A DNA stretch of 64,000 nucleotides. Source: Nonomuraea montanisoli. Lineage in GTDB: Bacteria > Actinomycetota > Actinomycetes > Streptosporangiales > Streptosporangiaceae. Positions 43,797 through 52,349 of the stretch are shown piece by piece; the stretch's first letter is position 1, and every line of letters starts with the position of its first letter. The stretch lies in NCBI RefSeq assembly GCF_013363975.1, contig NZ_JABWGN010000004.1:1-64000 (forward strand), read 5' to 3'. The notes under the pieces are model-generated. The model was not told the origin of the DNA. It searched no databases and worked only from the letters and a program-made list of their open reading frames with translations. A program made the translations under genes and the position numbers.

Positions 43797-46559
43797 GTGG
43801 AAACGACGCATGACGGCCACCGCGCGTGGCACGCGCTCGACACGGCGACGGTGACCCGGGAGCTCGGCGTCCGGCCCGAGCGCGGTCTCACCTCCGAGGA
43901 CGCGAGCGACCGGCTGCGGACCCACGGCCCGAACCGGCTGGCGAGCCGGAAGAAGGAGTCGGTCCTGCAGGCGTGGCTGCGCCAGTACCGCGACTTCATG
44001 CAGATCGTGCTGCTCGCCGCGGCGGTGATCAGCCTGCTCGTCACGCACGAGGCCGGGACCTCCGTCGTCCTCGCCGGGCTCACCGTCTTCAACGCGGTGG
44101 TCGGGCTGCGCCAGGAGGCGAAGGCCGAGGAGAGCGTGCAGGCGCTGGCCCAGATGATGAAGACGGTCGCCCGGGTCCGCCGGGACGGCCAGCCGGTCGA
44201 GGTCGACGCCGAGCAGCTCGTGCCGGGCGACGTGGTGCTGGTCGAGGCGGGCGACCGGGTGCCCGCGGACGGCCGGATCTGCCTCGCCGCGGCCCTGGAG
44301 ATCGAGGAGTCCGCCCTCACCGGCGAGAGCCTGCCGGTGGCCAAGCGGACCGGCCCGGTGCCCGAGGGGGACGTGCCGCTCGGGGACCGCGTCTGCCTGG
44401 CGTACATGAACACCTCCGTCACCCGGGGACGCGGCGAGTTCGTCGTCACCGAGACCGGGATGGACACCGAGATCGGCCACATAGCGGGCCTGCTCGCCGG
44501 CACGGAGGCCGACAAGACGCCGCTGCAGAAGCAGCTCGACGGCCTGTCCAAGATCATCGCCACGATCGCCGGGATCGCCCTCGCCCTCGTGGTCGTGCTC
44601 GGCCTGATCCGGGGCAAGCCGTTCGACGTCCTGTTCATCACCGGCGTGGCGCTCGCGGTCGCCGCCATCCCGACGGGCCTGCCGGCGGTCGTGACGGCGC
44701 TGCTGTCGATCGGCACCCGCGAGATCGCCCGCCGCAACGCGATCATGAAGCGGCTCCCCGCGGTGGAGACCCTCGGCTCCACCTCGATGATCTGCTCGGA
44801 CAAGACGGGCACGCTGACGCTCAACAAGATGACGGCCCGCGAGATGGTGATCCCCGGGCTGAACCGCTACGCCGTCTCCGGCGAGGGGTACGGCACCGCC
44901 GGGGAGATCAAGCACGTCGGCGGGGCGCACGTCGACCTCGACCCGTACCTGCTGCCGATGGTCCTGTGCGCGGACGCCGTCCTGGACGGCGAGAGCCTGA
45001 TCGGCGACCCGACGGAGGGCGCGCTCATCGTGCTGGCCGCCAAGGGCGGCCTCGACCTCGACAGCACGCGCAGCAGCTACCCGCGCGTCGGGGAGGTCCC
45101 GTTCGACGCGGACTACAAGTTCATGGCGACCTTCCACGAGATGACCGGCCCGGACGGGAAGCCGGTCGTCCGCTGCTACGTCAAGGGCGCCCCCGACGTG
45201 CTCATCGCCCGCGCCGCCACCTACCGCTCCCCGGACGGGACCCTCGTCCCGGTGACGGACGCCAACCGCCCGCTCGCGCTGGAGGCCAACGACCGCATGG
45301 CCGGCGCCGGCGAGCGGGTCATGGTCGTGGCCCAGCGCGACCTCGACCCGGCGGCCTTCGACCCCGGCGGCGACCTGTTCGGCCTGGTGCGCGAGCTGAC
45401 GCTGCTCGCGATGGTCGGGATCGTCGACCCCCCGCGGCCCGAGGCCAAGGCGGCGATCGCCACGTGCGCGCACGCCGGCATCCGGGTACGGATGATCACC
45501 GGCGACCACGTGACGACCGCGGGCGCCATCGCCCGCGAGCTCGGCATCCCCGGACGGGCGATCACCGGGGCCGAGTTCGCGGCCATGAGCGACGACGAGC
45601 TGCGCGCGCGCATCGACGAGATCGGGGTCGTCGCGCGGGTGGCCCCCGAGGACAAGCTGCGCCTGGTCCGGCTGCTCAAGCGCGCCGGCAACGTGGTCGC
45701 CATGACGGGCGACGGGGTGAACGACGCCCCCGCCCTGAAGGCCGCCGACATCGGCGTGGCGATGGGGATCACCGGCACCGAGGTGTCGAAGGAAGCCGCC
45801 GTCATGATCCTCACCGACGACAACTTCGCGACGATCGTCGGCGCCGTGGAGTACGGGCGCGCGCTCTACGACAACCTGCTCAAGTACCTGCGCTTCCAGA
45901 TGTCCACCCTGGTCGCCTACATCGCGATCTTCATCGGGGCGGCCGCGTTCGGGATCGCCGGCGGCATCCCGCTCACCCCGCTGCAGATCCTGTGGGTCAA
46001 CATGCTCATCGACATCCCGGTCGCGATCGCCCTCGGCTTCGACGAGCCGACGCGCGGCCTGATGAGCCGCGCGCCCCGGCCGGTCGGCGCGCCGGTGCTG
46101 TCGCGGGGGAACTGGGTGCGCCTGTGCGTCCAGGGGTTCGTCATGACCGTCGGGTCGCTGGCCGCGTACCAGATCGGGGCCCGGCAGGGCGGCGCCGTCG
46201 CGGGGGCCACCATGCTGCTGACGACGCTGTCGCTCTTCCACGTCGCGGCCGGGCTGCTGGCGCGCGACCAGGTGAACACGATCCTGTCGCGGGCGGCGCT
46301 GCCGGGACCGACGCAGCTGCGCCGGTACGCCCTCGCACTGATCCTCATCGTCGCGGTCACCGAGATCGGCCTGCTGCAGCGCATCTTCGGCACCACCGAG
46401 CTGGTCGTCGCCCAGTGGGCGACGTGCCTGGGGATCGCGGCGAGCCTCGTCGTGGTCGAAGAGCTGATCAAGGTCGTCCTGCGGCACCGCGTGCCCGCGG
46501 GCCGGGCCGCCGCGCCCGCCCCGAGAATCGTGCGGCTCACGCCGGAGAGCCGGCCATGA
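43797..46559 (+). CDS. P-type cation-transporting ATPase
   Basis: 920 residues, P2-like ATPase. Cation_ATPase_N at the start; TGES actuator motif (EESALTGESLPVAKRTG); phosphorylation motif SDKTGTLTLNK (Asp about 335); hinge TGDGVNDAPALK. The membrane motif before the P-domain is VAAIPTGLPAVV, with Thr where SERCA-type Ca-ATPases have Glu (IPEGLP). Helix 5 reads FQMSTLVAYIAIF, without the SERCA Glu, while WVNMLIDIPVAIALGF retains Asn and Asp in helix 6. The transported ion is therefore uncertain. GTG start with GGAGG site; translationally coupled to the MFS gene. Confidence 0.92.
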   Translation: METTHDGHRAWHALDTATVTRELGVRPERGLTSEDASDRLRTHGPNRLASRKKESVLQAWLRQYRDFMQIVLLAAAVISLLVTHEAGTSVVLAGLTVFNAVVGLRQEAKAEESVQALAQMMKTVARVRRDGQPVEVDAEQLVPGDVVLVEAGDRVPADGRICLAAALEIEESALTGESLPVAKRTGPVPEGDVPLGDRVCLAYMNTSVTRGRGEFVVTETGMDTEIGHIAGLLAGTEADKTPLQKQLDGLSKIIATIAGIALALVVVLGLIRGKPFDVLFITGVALAVAAIPTGLPAVVTALLSIGTREIARRNAIMKRLPAVETLGSTSMICSDKTGTLTLNKMTAREMVIPGLNRYAVSGEGYGTAGEIKHVGGAHVDLDPYLLPMVLCADAVLDGESLIGDPTEGALIVLAAKGGLDLDSTRSSYPRVGEVPFDADYKFMATFHEMTGPDGKPVVRCYVKGAPDVLIARAATYRSPDGTLVPVTDANRPLALEANDRMAGAGERVMVVAQRDLDPAAFDPGGDLFGLVRELTLLAMVGIVDPPRPEAKAAIATCAHAGIRVRMITGDHVTTAGAIARELGIPGRAITGAEFAAMSDDELRARIDEIGVVARVAPEDKLRLVRLLKRAGNVVAMTGDGVNDAPALKAADIGVAMGITGTEVSKEAAVMILTDDNFATIVGAVEYGRALYDNLLKYLRFQMSTLVAYIAIFIGAAAFGIAGGIPLTPLQILWVNMLIDIPVAIALGFDEPTRGLMSRAPRPVGAPVLSRGNWVRLCVQGFVMTVGSLAAYQIGARQGGAVAGATMLLTTLSLFHVAAGLLARDQVNTILSRAALPGPTQLRRYALALILIVAVTEIGLLQRIFGTTELVVAQWATCLGIAASLVVVEELIKVVLRHRVPAGRAAAPAPRIVRLTPESRP

Positions 46560-47965
46560 CCAGCACGCCCGCCGCCTCCGGCTCGGCCGCCTCCGCGCGG
46601 AGCCTGCTGGCGCCGCTCGCGCTCGCGCAGTTCATCTGCAGCTTCGCCGGCTCGAACATGAACGTGATGATCAAGGACATCAGCGAGGACCTGGGCACGA
46701 CCGTGAAGGGCGTGCAGATCACGATCACGCTGTTCCTGCTGATCATGGCGATCTTCATGATCCCCGGCAGCAAGCTGACCGACCGCTGGGGCCGCAAGCG
46801 GTGCTTCATGCTGGGACTCCTGCTCTACGGCGCCGGCGCCGTGCTCAGCATGGTCGCGCCCGGCCTCGGGATCCTGATCCTCGGCAACTCGGTACTGGAG
46901 GGCGTGGGCACGGCGCTGCTGATCCCGCCCGTCTACATCTTCGCGACGCTGGCCTACAGCGACACCGTCTCCCGGGCCCGGGCGTTCGGCGTGATCAGCG
47001 GGATGGGCGGCATCGGCGCGGCGGCCGGGCCGCTGATCGGCGGGTTCATCACCACGGCCGTCAGCTGGCGGGCCGCGTTCTTCTTCCAGACCGTCGTCAT
47101 CGTGGCGATCATCCTGCTCAGCCGCCGGATCGTCGATCCCATCGCGCCGGACCCGGACCGCCCCTTCGACATCACGGGAGCAATCCTGTCGGCGGCCGGC
47201 ATGTTCTTCGTCGTGTTCGGGATCCTCCAGGCCGACGAGAACGCCGGGCTCATGACGGTCTCGCTCGTCCTCGGCGTGGTGTTCCTGCTCTGGTTCTTCG
47301 CGCACGTGCGCTCCTGGGAGAGCGCGGGGAAGGAGCCGCTGCTGTCGACCGCGCTGTTCCGGGACCGCACCTCGAACCTCGGCCTGGTGACGCAGAACAT
47401 CCAGTGGGTGCTGCTCATGGGCGTCTCGTTCGTCGTGGCCGTCTTCCTCCAGACCGTGCGCGGCTACAACGCGATCGAGACGGGCGTGATCTTCACCCCG
47501 GCGACCGTCGGCGTGCTCCTGTCCTCGCTGGCGGCGGAGCGCTTCGCCGCCCGGCGCTCCCAGAAGATGCTGATCGTGACGGGCTTCGCGGTGGCGGTGG
47601 CCGGGATCGCGGTCCTGCTCGCCCTGGTGCGGGTCTCGTCGAGCGTGATCGCCTTCGGCCCGGGGCTGCTGCTCATCGGGCTCGGCCTGGGGGTGTCGCT
47701 GACGCCGTCGGTCAACATCGTCCAGTCCAGCGTGCCCGAGAGCATGCAGGGCGAGATCTCGGGGCTGTCGCGCAGCGTCTCCAACCTCGGCTCGTCGTTC
47801 GGCACGGCGATCGCCGGCACGATCCTCGTCTCCGACCTGGCCTCCGGGAACCGCTCGTACGCGCTCGCGATGGCCACGCTGGCGGTCTTCGCCCTGGTCG
47901 GCCTGGCCGCCGCCGCACGCCTTCCCTCCCCCACGCGACCCGACCCGAAGGGGGTGCGCACGTGA
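46556..47965 (+). CDS. MFS transporter (DHA2-like)
   Basis: 469 residues with about 14 hydrophobic helices. Motif A GSKLTDRWGRKRCFMLGLLLYGAG and motif C-like GMGGIGAAAGPLIGGFITT mark a drug:H+ antiporter-type exporter. It overlaps the ATPase by 4 bp and the downstream DUF1269-like gene by 4 bp, so all three form one operon. Substrate is unknown. Confidence 0.92.
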   Translation: MTSTPAASGSAASARSLLAPLALAQFICSFAGSNMNVMIKDISEDLGTTVKGVQITITLFLLIMAIFMIPGSKLTDRWGRKRCFMLGLLLYGAGAVLSMVAPGLGILILGNSVLEGVGTALLIPPVYIFATLAYSDTVSRARAFGVISGMGGIGAAAGPLIGGFITTAVSWRAAFFFQTVVIVAIILLSRRIVDPIAPDPDRPFDITGAILSAAGMFFVVFGILQADENAGLMTVSLVLGVVFLLWFFAHVRSWESAGKEPLLSTALFRDRTSNLGLVTQNIQWVLLMGVSFVVAVFLQTVRGYNAIETGVIFTPATVGVLLSSLAAERFAARRSQKMLIVTGFAVAVAGIAVLLALVRVSSSVIAFGPGLLLIGLGLGVSLTPSVNIVQSSVPESMQGEISGLSRSVSNLGSSFGTAIAGTILVSDLASGNRSYALAMATLAVFALVGLAAAARLPSPTRPDPKGVRT

Positions 47966-48471
47966 GGGATCTCATCGCCATCGCCTATCCCGACAGGGCG
48001 GCCGCCGAGCTGGCCGAACGGCATGCCCGCGAGGCGGACGCGGAGGGCGCGCTCCAGGTCGAGGACCTGGTGCTCATGATCAGGGACGAGGACGGCACCG
48101 TCCAGGTGCGCCAGGGCGGGCCGGGCGTCGGCGTGGCGGTCACCGGCGGCGCCGTCTGGGGCGGCGTGATCGGGCTGCTGCTGCTCGCGCCGCTGTTCGG
48201 CATGGCGGTCGGCGCGGTCGCCGGCGGCGTCATCTGGAAGAGCGCGTTCGGCGACACGGGCGTGACGCGGGACTTCGTCGACGAGCTCCGCCAGGGCCTC
48301 CCGCCGGGTGGAGCCGCGCTGATCCTGCTCGTGCACGACCTGGCGCCCGAGGAGGTCCTGCCGCGTCTGCGGCAGCACGGCCAGGTGATCCGGACGTCGC
48401 TCAGCCCGGAGGCCGAGGCGCAGCTCGCGGCGGCTCTGGCGGCCGCCAGGCCGGAGCGGCCGCGGGCCTGA
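47962..48471 (+). CDS. DUF1269-like membrane-associated protein, paralogue
   Basis: 169 residues; GTG start. VRDLIAIAYPDRAAAELAERHAREADAEG, VEDLVLMIRDEDGTVQVRQ, GGAVWGGVIGLLLLAPLFGMAVGAVAGG and LILLVHDLAPEEVLPRLRQHGQVIRTSLSPEAEAQL parallel the protein at 39773-40267 (...GGHILQTSLSQDQEAQL). The two genes bracket the cluster. Function unknown. Confidence 0.88.
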   Translation: MRDLIAIAYPDRAAAELAERHAREADAEGALQVEDLVLMIRDEDGTVQVRQGGPGVGVAVTGGAVWGGVIGLLLLAPLFGMAVGAVAGGVIWKSAFGDTGVTRDFVDELRQGLPPGGAALILLVHDLAPEEVLPRLRQHGQVIRTSLSPEAEAQLAAALAAARPERPRA

Positions 48472-48495
48472 CCGCTCGCGCCGGACGGGCGCGCG

Positions 48496-49494
48496 TCAGT
48501 GGTCGACGGTGAGCACGATCTTGCCGATCCGGGTGTCCGACTCCATGTGGCGGTGCGCCCGCACGACCTCCTCCAGCGGGAACGTGCGGTCCACCACGGG
48601 CCGGAACGCGCCCGAGCGCAGCCCCGAGGTCACGAACGCCACCGCCCGCTCCAGCCGGCGGGGGTCCCTGATGGTCTCCAGCACCGTGTACGTGCGCATG
48701 TTCAGGGCGGGCATGCCCAGGTCGAAGCCCGGGTACGGGGTCGGCTGCCCGCTCAGCGCCCCGTACAGGAACAGCGTTCCGCCCGGCGCCACGGCCCGCG
48801 CGAGGTCGGTGACGCCCGGCCCGGCCACGGCGTCGAAGACGTACTCGGCGCCCCTGCCGCCGGTCAGCTCCAGCACGCGGGCGGCCACGTCCTCCTCGTC
48901 GGAGACGATCACGTGGGCGGCGCCCTCCTTGAGCAGCCGCTCCTTCTTGCCGCCGGTGCGGGTGACGGCGATCGGCGTGGCGCCGACGCGGTTGGCCGTG
49001 TGGATGGCGGCCAGCCCGACACCGCTGGAGGCGGCGGTCAGCACCACCGCGTCACCAGGCCGCATGCCGCCCACCTCCACCAGCGCGCCGTACGCGGTGA
49101 GGTAGGGCATCCACACGGCGGCGCCGGAGACCGCGTCCAGCCCGTCGGGGCGGCGCACGAGCGCCGACGCGGGGACGACGGCCCGCTCGGCGTAGACGGC
49201 GTAGTCGTTCTGCGAGAACGCCGGCACGCTGCTGACCTCCTGGCCCGGCTCCAGCCCGGTCACCCCGGGGCCGACGGCCTCGACCACCCCGGCGGCCTCG
49301 GCCCCGAGCCTGCCCGGGAACCGCCTGACCGGCTCGATGTAGTGACCGCCGCGGAACAGCGCCTCGGCCCGGTTCACGCCGATCGCGTCCACCCGGATCA
49401 GCACCTCGCCCGGCCCCGGCTCTCCCGGCTCGACGTCCTCCAGCCGCATCACCTCGGGGCCGCCGATCTCGTGGAACAGCACCGTTCTCGCCAT
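48496..49494 (-). CDS. Zinc-free MDR-family NADP-dependent oxidoreductase
   Basis: 332 residues. ARTVLFHEIGGPEVMRLEDVEPGEPGPGEVLIRVDAIGVNRAEALFRGGHY and GDAVVLTAASSGVGLAAIHTANRVGATPIAVTR show the quinone oxidoreductase-like fold with an A-x-S-G-V-G cofactor loop. Reduction of quinones/aldehydes with NADPH is expected. Start at 49494 with a GGACGAGGAC site, rather than an upstream ATG. Divergent from an ArsR gene that probably represses it. Confidence 0.9.
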   Translation of the reverse strand: MARTVLFHEIGGPEVMRLEDVEPGEPGPGEVLIRVDAIGVNRAEALFRGGHYIEPVRRFPGRLGAEAAGVVEAVGPGVTGLEPGQEVSSVPAFSQNDYAVYAERAVVPASALVRRPDGLDAVSGAAVWMPYLTAYGALVEVGGMRPGDAVVLTAASSGVGLAAIHTANRVGATPIAVTRTGGKKERLLKEGAAHVIVSDEEDVAARVLELTGGRGAEYVFDAVAGPGVTDLARAVAPGGTLFLYGALSGQPTPYPGFDLGMPALNMRTYTVLETIRDPRRLERAVAFVTSGLRSGAFRPVVDRTFPLEEVVRAHRHMESDTRIGKIVLTVDH

Positions 49495-49541
49495 GTCCTC
49501 GTCCTTCGCTCTCCTGGGAACGGGGCAACTGAAGCACAGAA

Positions 49542-49576
49542 GTACGATCGTCGTCAAACTTCGATGAGTGTCGTAC
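49542..49576. promoter_or_regulatory. Possible ArsR operator in the divergent region
   Basis: GTACGA (49542-49547) and TCGTAC (49571-49576) are perfect inverted repeats, 23 bases apart, ending one base before the arsR-like start. They span the promoter region of both genes. Confidence 0.45.
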
Positions 49577-49577
49577 C

Positions 49578-49907
49578 ATGGGGCTCATGGGACGTACGCC
49601 GCCGCACCCCGACGTGTCGCAGTTCGATCTCCAGCAGGTGCTGGAGGCCCTGGTCGACCCGGTACGCCGGAGCATCGTCACGCAGCTCGACGCCTCCGGT
49701 GAGGACCTCGCGTGCGGGACGTTCGACATCGCGGTCAGCAAGTCCACCGCGACCCACCACTTCAAGGTGCTGCGCGAGGCGGGCCTGATCCGGCAGTACT
49801 ACGTCGGGACCTCGCGCATGAACGCGCTGCGCCGGGCCGAGATGGACGAGGCGTTCCCCGGCCTGCTCGACGCCCTGACCAGGCCCCGGGTCTCACTGCC
49901 GGCCTGA
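49578..49907 (+). CDS. ArsR family transcriptional regulator
   Basis: 109 residues. FDLQQVLEALVDPVRRSIVTQLDASGEDLACGTFDIAVSKSTATHHFKVLREAGLIRQYYVGTSRMNALR is a winged helix of the ArsR/SmtB class; the S-K-S-T-x-x-H-H-F-x-V-L recognition helix and the YVGTSR wing identify it. Metal-binding CVC is absent, so it is not a metal sensor of the classical kind. ATG at 49578 or 49587; no ribosome site. Divergent from the oxidoreductase, its probable target. Confidence 0.9.
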   Translation: MGLMGRTPPHPDVSQFDLQQVLEALVDPVRRSIVTQLDASGEDLACGTFDIAVSKSTATHHFKVLREAGLIRQYYVGTSRMNALRRAEMDEAFPGLLDALTRPRVSLPA

Positions 49908-49941
49908 CGTGCCGGCCTGATCGGGGGCCCGGGTCGGCGGG

Positions 49942-50658
49942 TCAGCCGGCGGCCCGGCCGGGAGAGACCAGGCCGGTCTCGTAGGCCAGGACGACGGCCT
50001 GGACCCGGTCGCGCAGTCCCAGCTTGGACAGGATCCGGGCGACGTGGGTCTTGACCGTCGTCGGGCTGAGCGTCAGCCGGTCGGCCAGCTCGGCGTTGCT
50101 CAGGCCGGTGGCCAGCAGCCGCAGCACCTCCAGCTCCCGCGGCGTCAGCTCCGACAGGTCGCCGTGGACGGCCGGCGCGGCCTCGGCGGGGCGGGCGAAG
50201 CGCTCCACCAGGCGGCGGGTGATCGCCGGGGCGAGCAGCGCGTCGCCGGAGCGCACCAGCCGTACCGAGGCCACCAGGTGCTCGGGGGTGACGTCCTTGA
50301 GCAGGAATCCGCTGGCGCCCGCGGTGAGGGCGGCGTAGACGTACTGGTCGAGGTCGTAGGTGGTCAGGATGAGCACGCGCGTGTCGTCGGCTCCCCCGGC
50401 CACGATCCGGCGGGTGGCCTCTATGCCGTCCATGTGCGGCATGCGGACGTCCATGAGCACGACGTCGGGCCGGGCCCGCCGTACGACGGCGACCGCCTCG
50501 GCCCCGTCGGCCGCCTCGCCCACCACCTCGATGCCGTCGGCCATGAGGATCATCCGGAAGCCGGTGCGGACCAGCGCCTGGTCGTCGGCGATCACGGCGC
50601 GCAGCGGACGGCTCTCCCCGCTCCCGCCGTCTTCTCCTGTCCCGCCGTGCGGGTTCAC
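49942..50658 (-). CDS. NarL/FixJ-type response regulator
   Basis: 238 residues. Receiver domain VIADDQALVRTGFRMIL ... DVVLMDVRMPHMDG (phospho-acceptor Asp about 66) ... LLKDVTPEHLVASVRL, with Lys in the usual position. LuxR-type HTH: LTPRELEVLRLLATGLSNAELADRLTLSPTTVKTHVARILSKLGLRDRVQAV. The GTG start at 50658 has a GGAGGG site and overlaps the kinase stop by 4 bp, so the pair is one two-component system. Confidence 0.96.
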   Translation of the reverse strand: MNPHGGTGEDGGSGESRPLRAVIADDQALVRTGFRMILMADGIEVVGEAADGAEAVAVVRRARPDVVLMDVRMPHMDGIEATRRIVAGGADDTRVLILTTYDLDQYVYAALTAGASGFLLKDVTPEHLVASVRLVRSGDALLAPAITRRLVERFARPAEAAPAVHGDLSELTPRELEVLRLLATGLSNAELADRLTLSPTTVKTHVARILSKLGLRDRVQAVVLAYETGLVSPGRAAG

Positions 50659-52115
50659 GTCGCCCTCCACGGGATCTCGGCCCTGAGGCGGAAGCCGCCG
50701 CCGGGCACGGGCGCCGCCTCCAGGGTCCCTCCGTAGAGGGCGACCCGCTCGCGCAGCCCGATCAGCCCGCGGCCGTTGCCGGTGCGCGACTGCGCGCCGG
50801 GCGTGCCGCCGGTGTCGGTGACCTCGATCTCCAGGCGGTCGCCGCGATGGCCGAGCGTGACGGCGGCCGCCGCGCCGGCCGCGTGCTTCATCGTGTTGGT
50901 CAGCGCCTCCTGCACCACCCGGTACGCGGCCAGCTCGACCCCGGCGGGCAGCGGCCCCTCCGGCAGGCAGAGCGTGAAGTCCACGGGCATGCCGGCGGCG
51001 CGGACCCGCTCGACGAGGCCGTCGAGCCGGTCGAGCCCCGGCTGCGGCTCCAGCCCGTCGTCCGCCCCGGCCGCGGCGGCGCTGTCCGGACCGGCCAGCA
51101 GGCCCATGACGTTGCGCAGCTCGGCCATGGCGGCGCGGCCACTGGCCTCGATCGCGACGAGCGCCTCCCGGGACTGCTCCGGGTGCGCGTCCATCACCTT
51201 GCGGGCGGCGCCGGCCTGGATCACCATCACGCTGACATTGTGGGTCACCACGTCGTGCAGCTCGCCGGCGATCCGCGAGCGTTCGGCCTGGACCGCCTCG
51301 CGCATGGCCTCCTCCTGGGCGCGCCGCATCTCGGCGATCCGGCGCCTGCTGTGCCGCCAGAACCGGATGAAACCGGCCAGCGCGCCGGCGCTGACCAGCA
51401 CCACGTACGGTCCCAGCGCGCTCGGCAGGCTCGGCGTGATGCCCTGGGAGGCCGCACCGGCGAGCACGGCCGCGAGCAGCAGGGACGCCACCGCGGGCAC
51501 CCGGTTGCCGCTGTGGGCCACGGCGCTGTACGCGGCGACGGCGACGGCCGCCACGGTGATCCACGTCTGCGCGCCGGTCATGGCCAGCGCCGCGGCCATG
51601 ACCGCCCAGAACGTGCTCAGCGGATAGCGGCGCCGCACCGCCAGGGGCAACGTGGTGAGCGCCGCCAGCAGCAGGGGCGGCTCGTCCTCACCCTGCCAGA
51701 GGTCCACGACCGGAAGGGCCGGGGTGATCCGGATCTCCCCCGGCTGCGGCGGCTCGGGCGGCTCAGGGGGCTCGGGCGGCTCCGGCGGCTCCGGCGGGCG
51801 CACCCCCGTCCGCGCGGAGGTGAGCGGCGCGGGCGAGGTGAGCGGCGCGGTCCCGAGCCGCAGCAGTCCGGACACCGGCTCCGCCCGGTCCCCGGTCCCG
51901 TCGCCGGAGCCGTGGCCCGCCGCGAGCAGCGCCGCGACGGTCAGGACGGCCGCGAGCAGCGCGTCGGCGACCAGGGCCCCGCGGGACGGCCGGGCGGTCC
52001 GCGCCCGCGGCCGCACCATGTCGAGCAGCGACAGGCAGAGCAGCCGCAGGTCGAGCAGCGGCAGGTCGAGCAGCCGCCGCCACCGGGTCCGTCGTTCGTC
52101 AGCAGTCACCGGCAC
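50655..52115 (-). CDS. Sensor histidine kinase (NarX/DesK-like, HisKA_3)
   Basis: About 486 residues from a GTG at 52115 (a GTG at 52109 and an upstream ATG at 52229 are alternatives). N-terminal membrane helices, an extracytoplasmic segment with (PEP)n repeats (PPEPPEPPEPPEPPEPP), then four to five hydrophobic helices and the HisKA_3 box ERSRIAGELHDVVTHNVSVMVIQAG (His about 284), and the ATPase G-box NGRGLIGLRERVALYGG. Signal unknown. It lies divergent from the secreted lipase gene downstream. Confidence 0.9.
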   Translation of the reverse strand: MPVTADERRTRWRRLLDLPLLDLRLLCLSLLDMVRPRARTARPSRGALVADALLAAVLTVAALLAAGHGSGDGTGDRAEPVSGLLRLGTAPLTSPAPLTSARTGVRPPEPPEPPEPPEPPEPPQPGEIRITPALPVVDLWQGEDEPPLLLAALTTLPLAVRRRYPLSTFWAVMAAALAMTGAQTWITVAAVAVAAYSAVAHSGNRVPAVASLLLAAVLAGAASQGITPSLPSALGPYVVLVSAGALAGFIRFWRHSRRRIAEMRRAQEEAMREAVQAERSRIAGELHDVVTHNVSVMVIQAGAARKVMDAHPEQSREALVAIEASGRAAMAELRNVMGLLAGPDSAAAAGADDGLEPQPGLDRLDGLVERVRAAGMPVDFTLCLPEGPLPAGVELAAYRVVQEALTNTMKHAAGAAAAVTLGHRGDRLEIEVTDTGGTPGAQSRTGNGRGLIGLRERVALYGGTLEAAPVPGGGFRLRAEIPWRAT

Positions 52116-52349
52116 ATTGTCGCGTCGGCATGATTCGTGGCGCATCGTCCTGAATGACCGGGGAGGCGTCCTTGAGGAGTACATCCCAGGGATGACCCGC
52201 TGCCCGGGTCGTCCGCGCGGGGTATCCAAGATCGGCGCGGCGGACGACGCCCGCGCGGGCCGCGGGCGCCTAGCTTCTTACCCGTCATAGAGCCGTCCAC
52301 CGGGCCCTCCCGTCGAGGGCGGCCGTCTCATCGGAAGAACGGATGTTCC

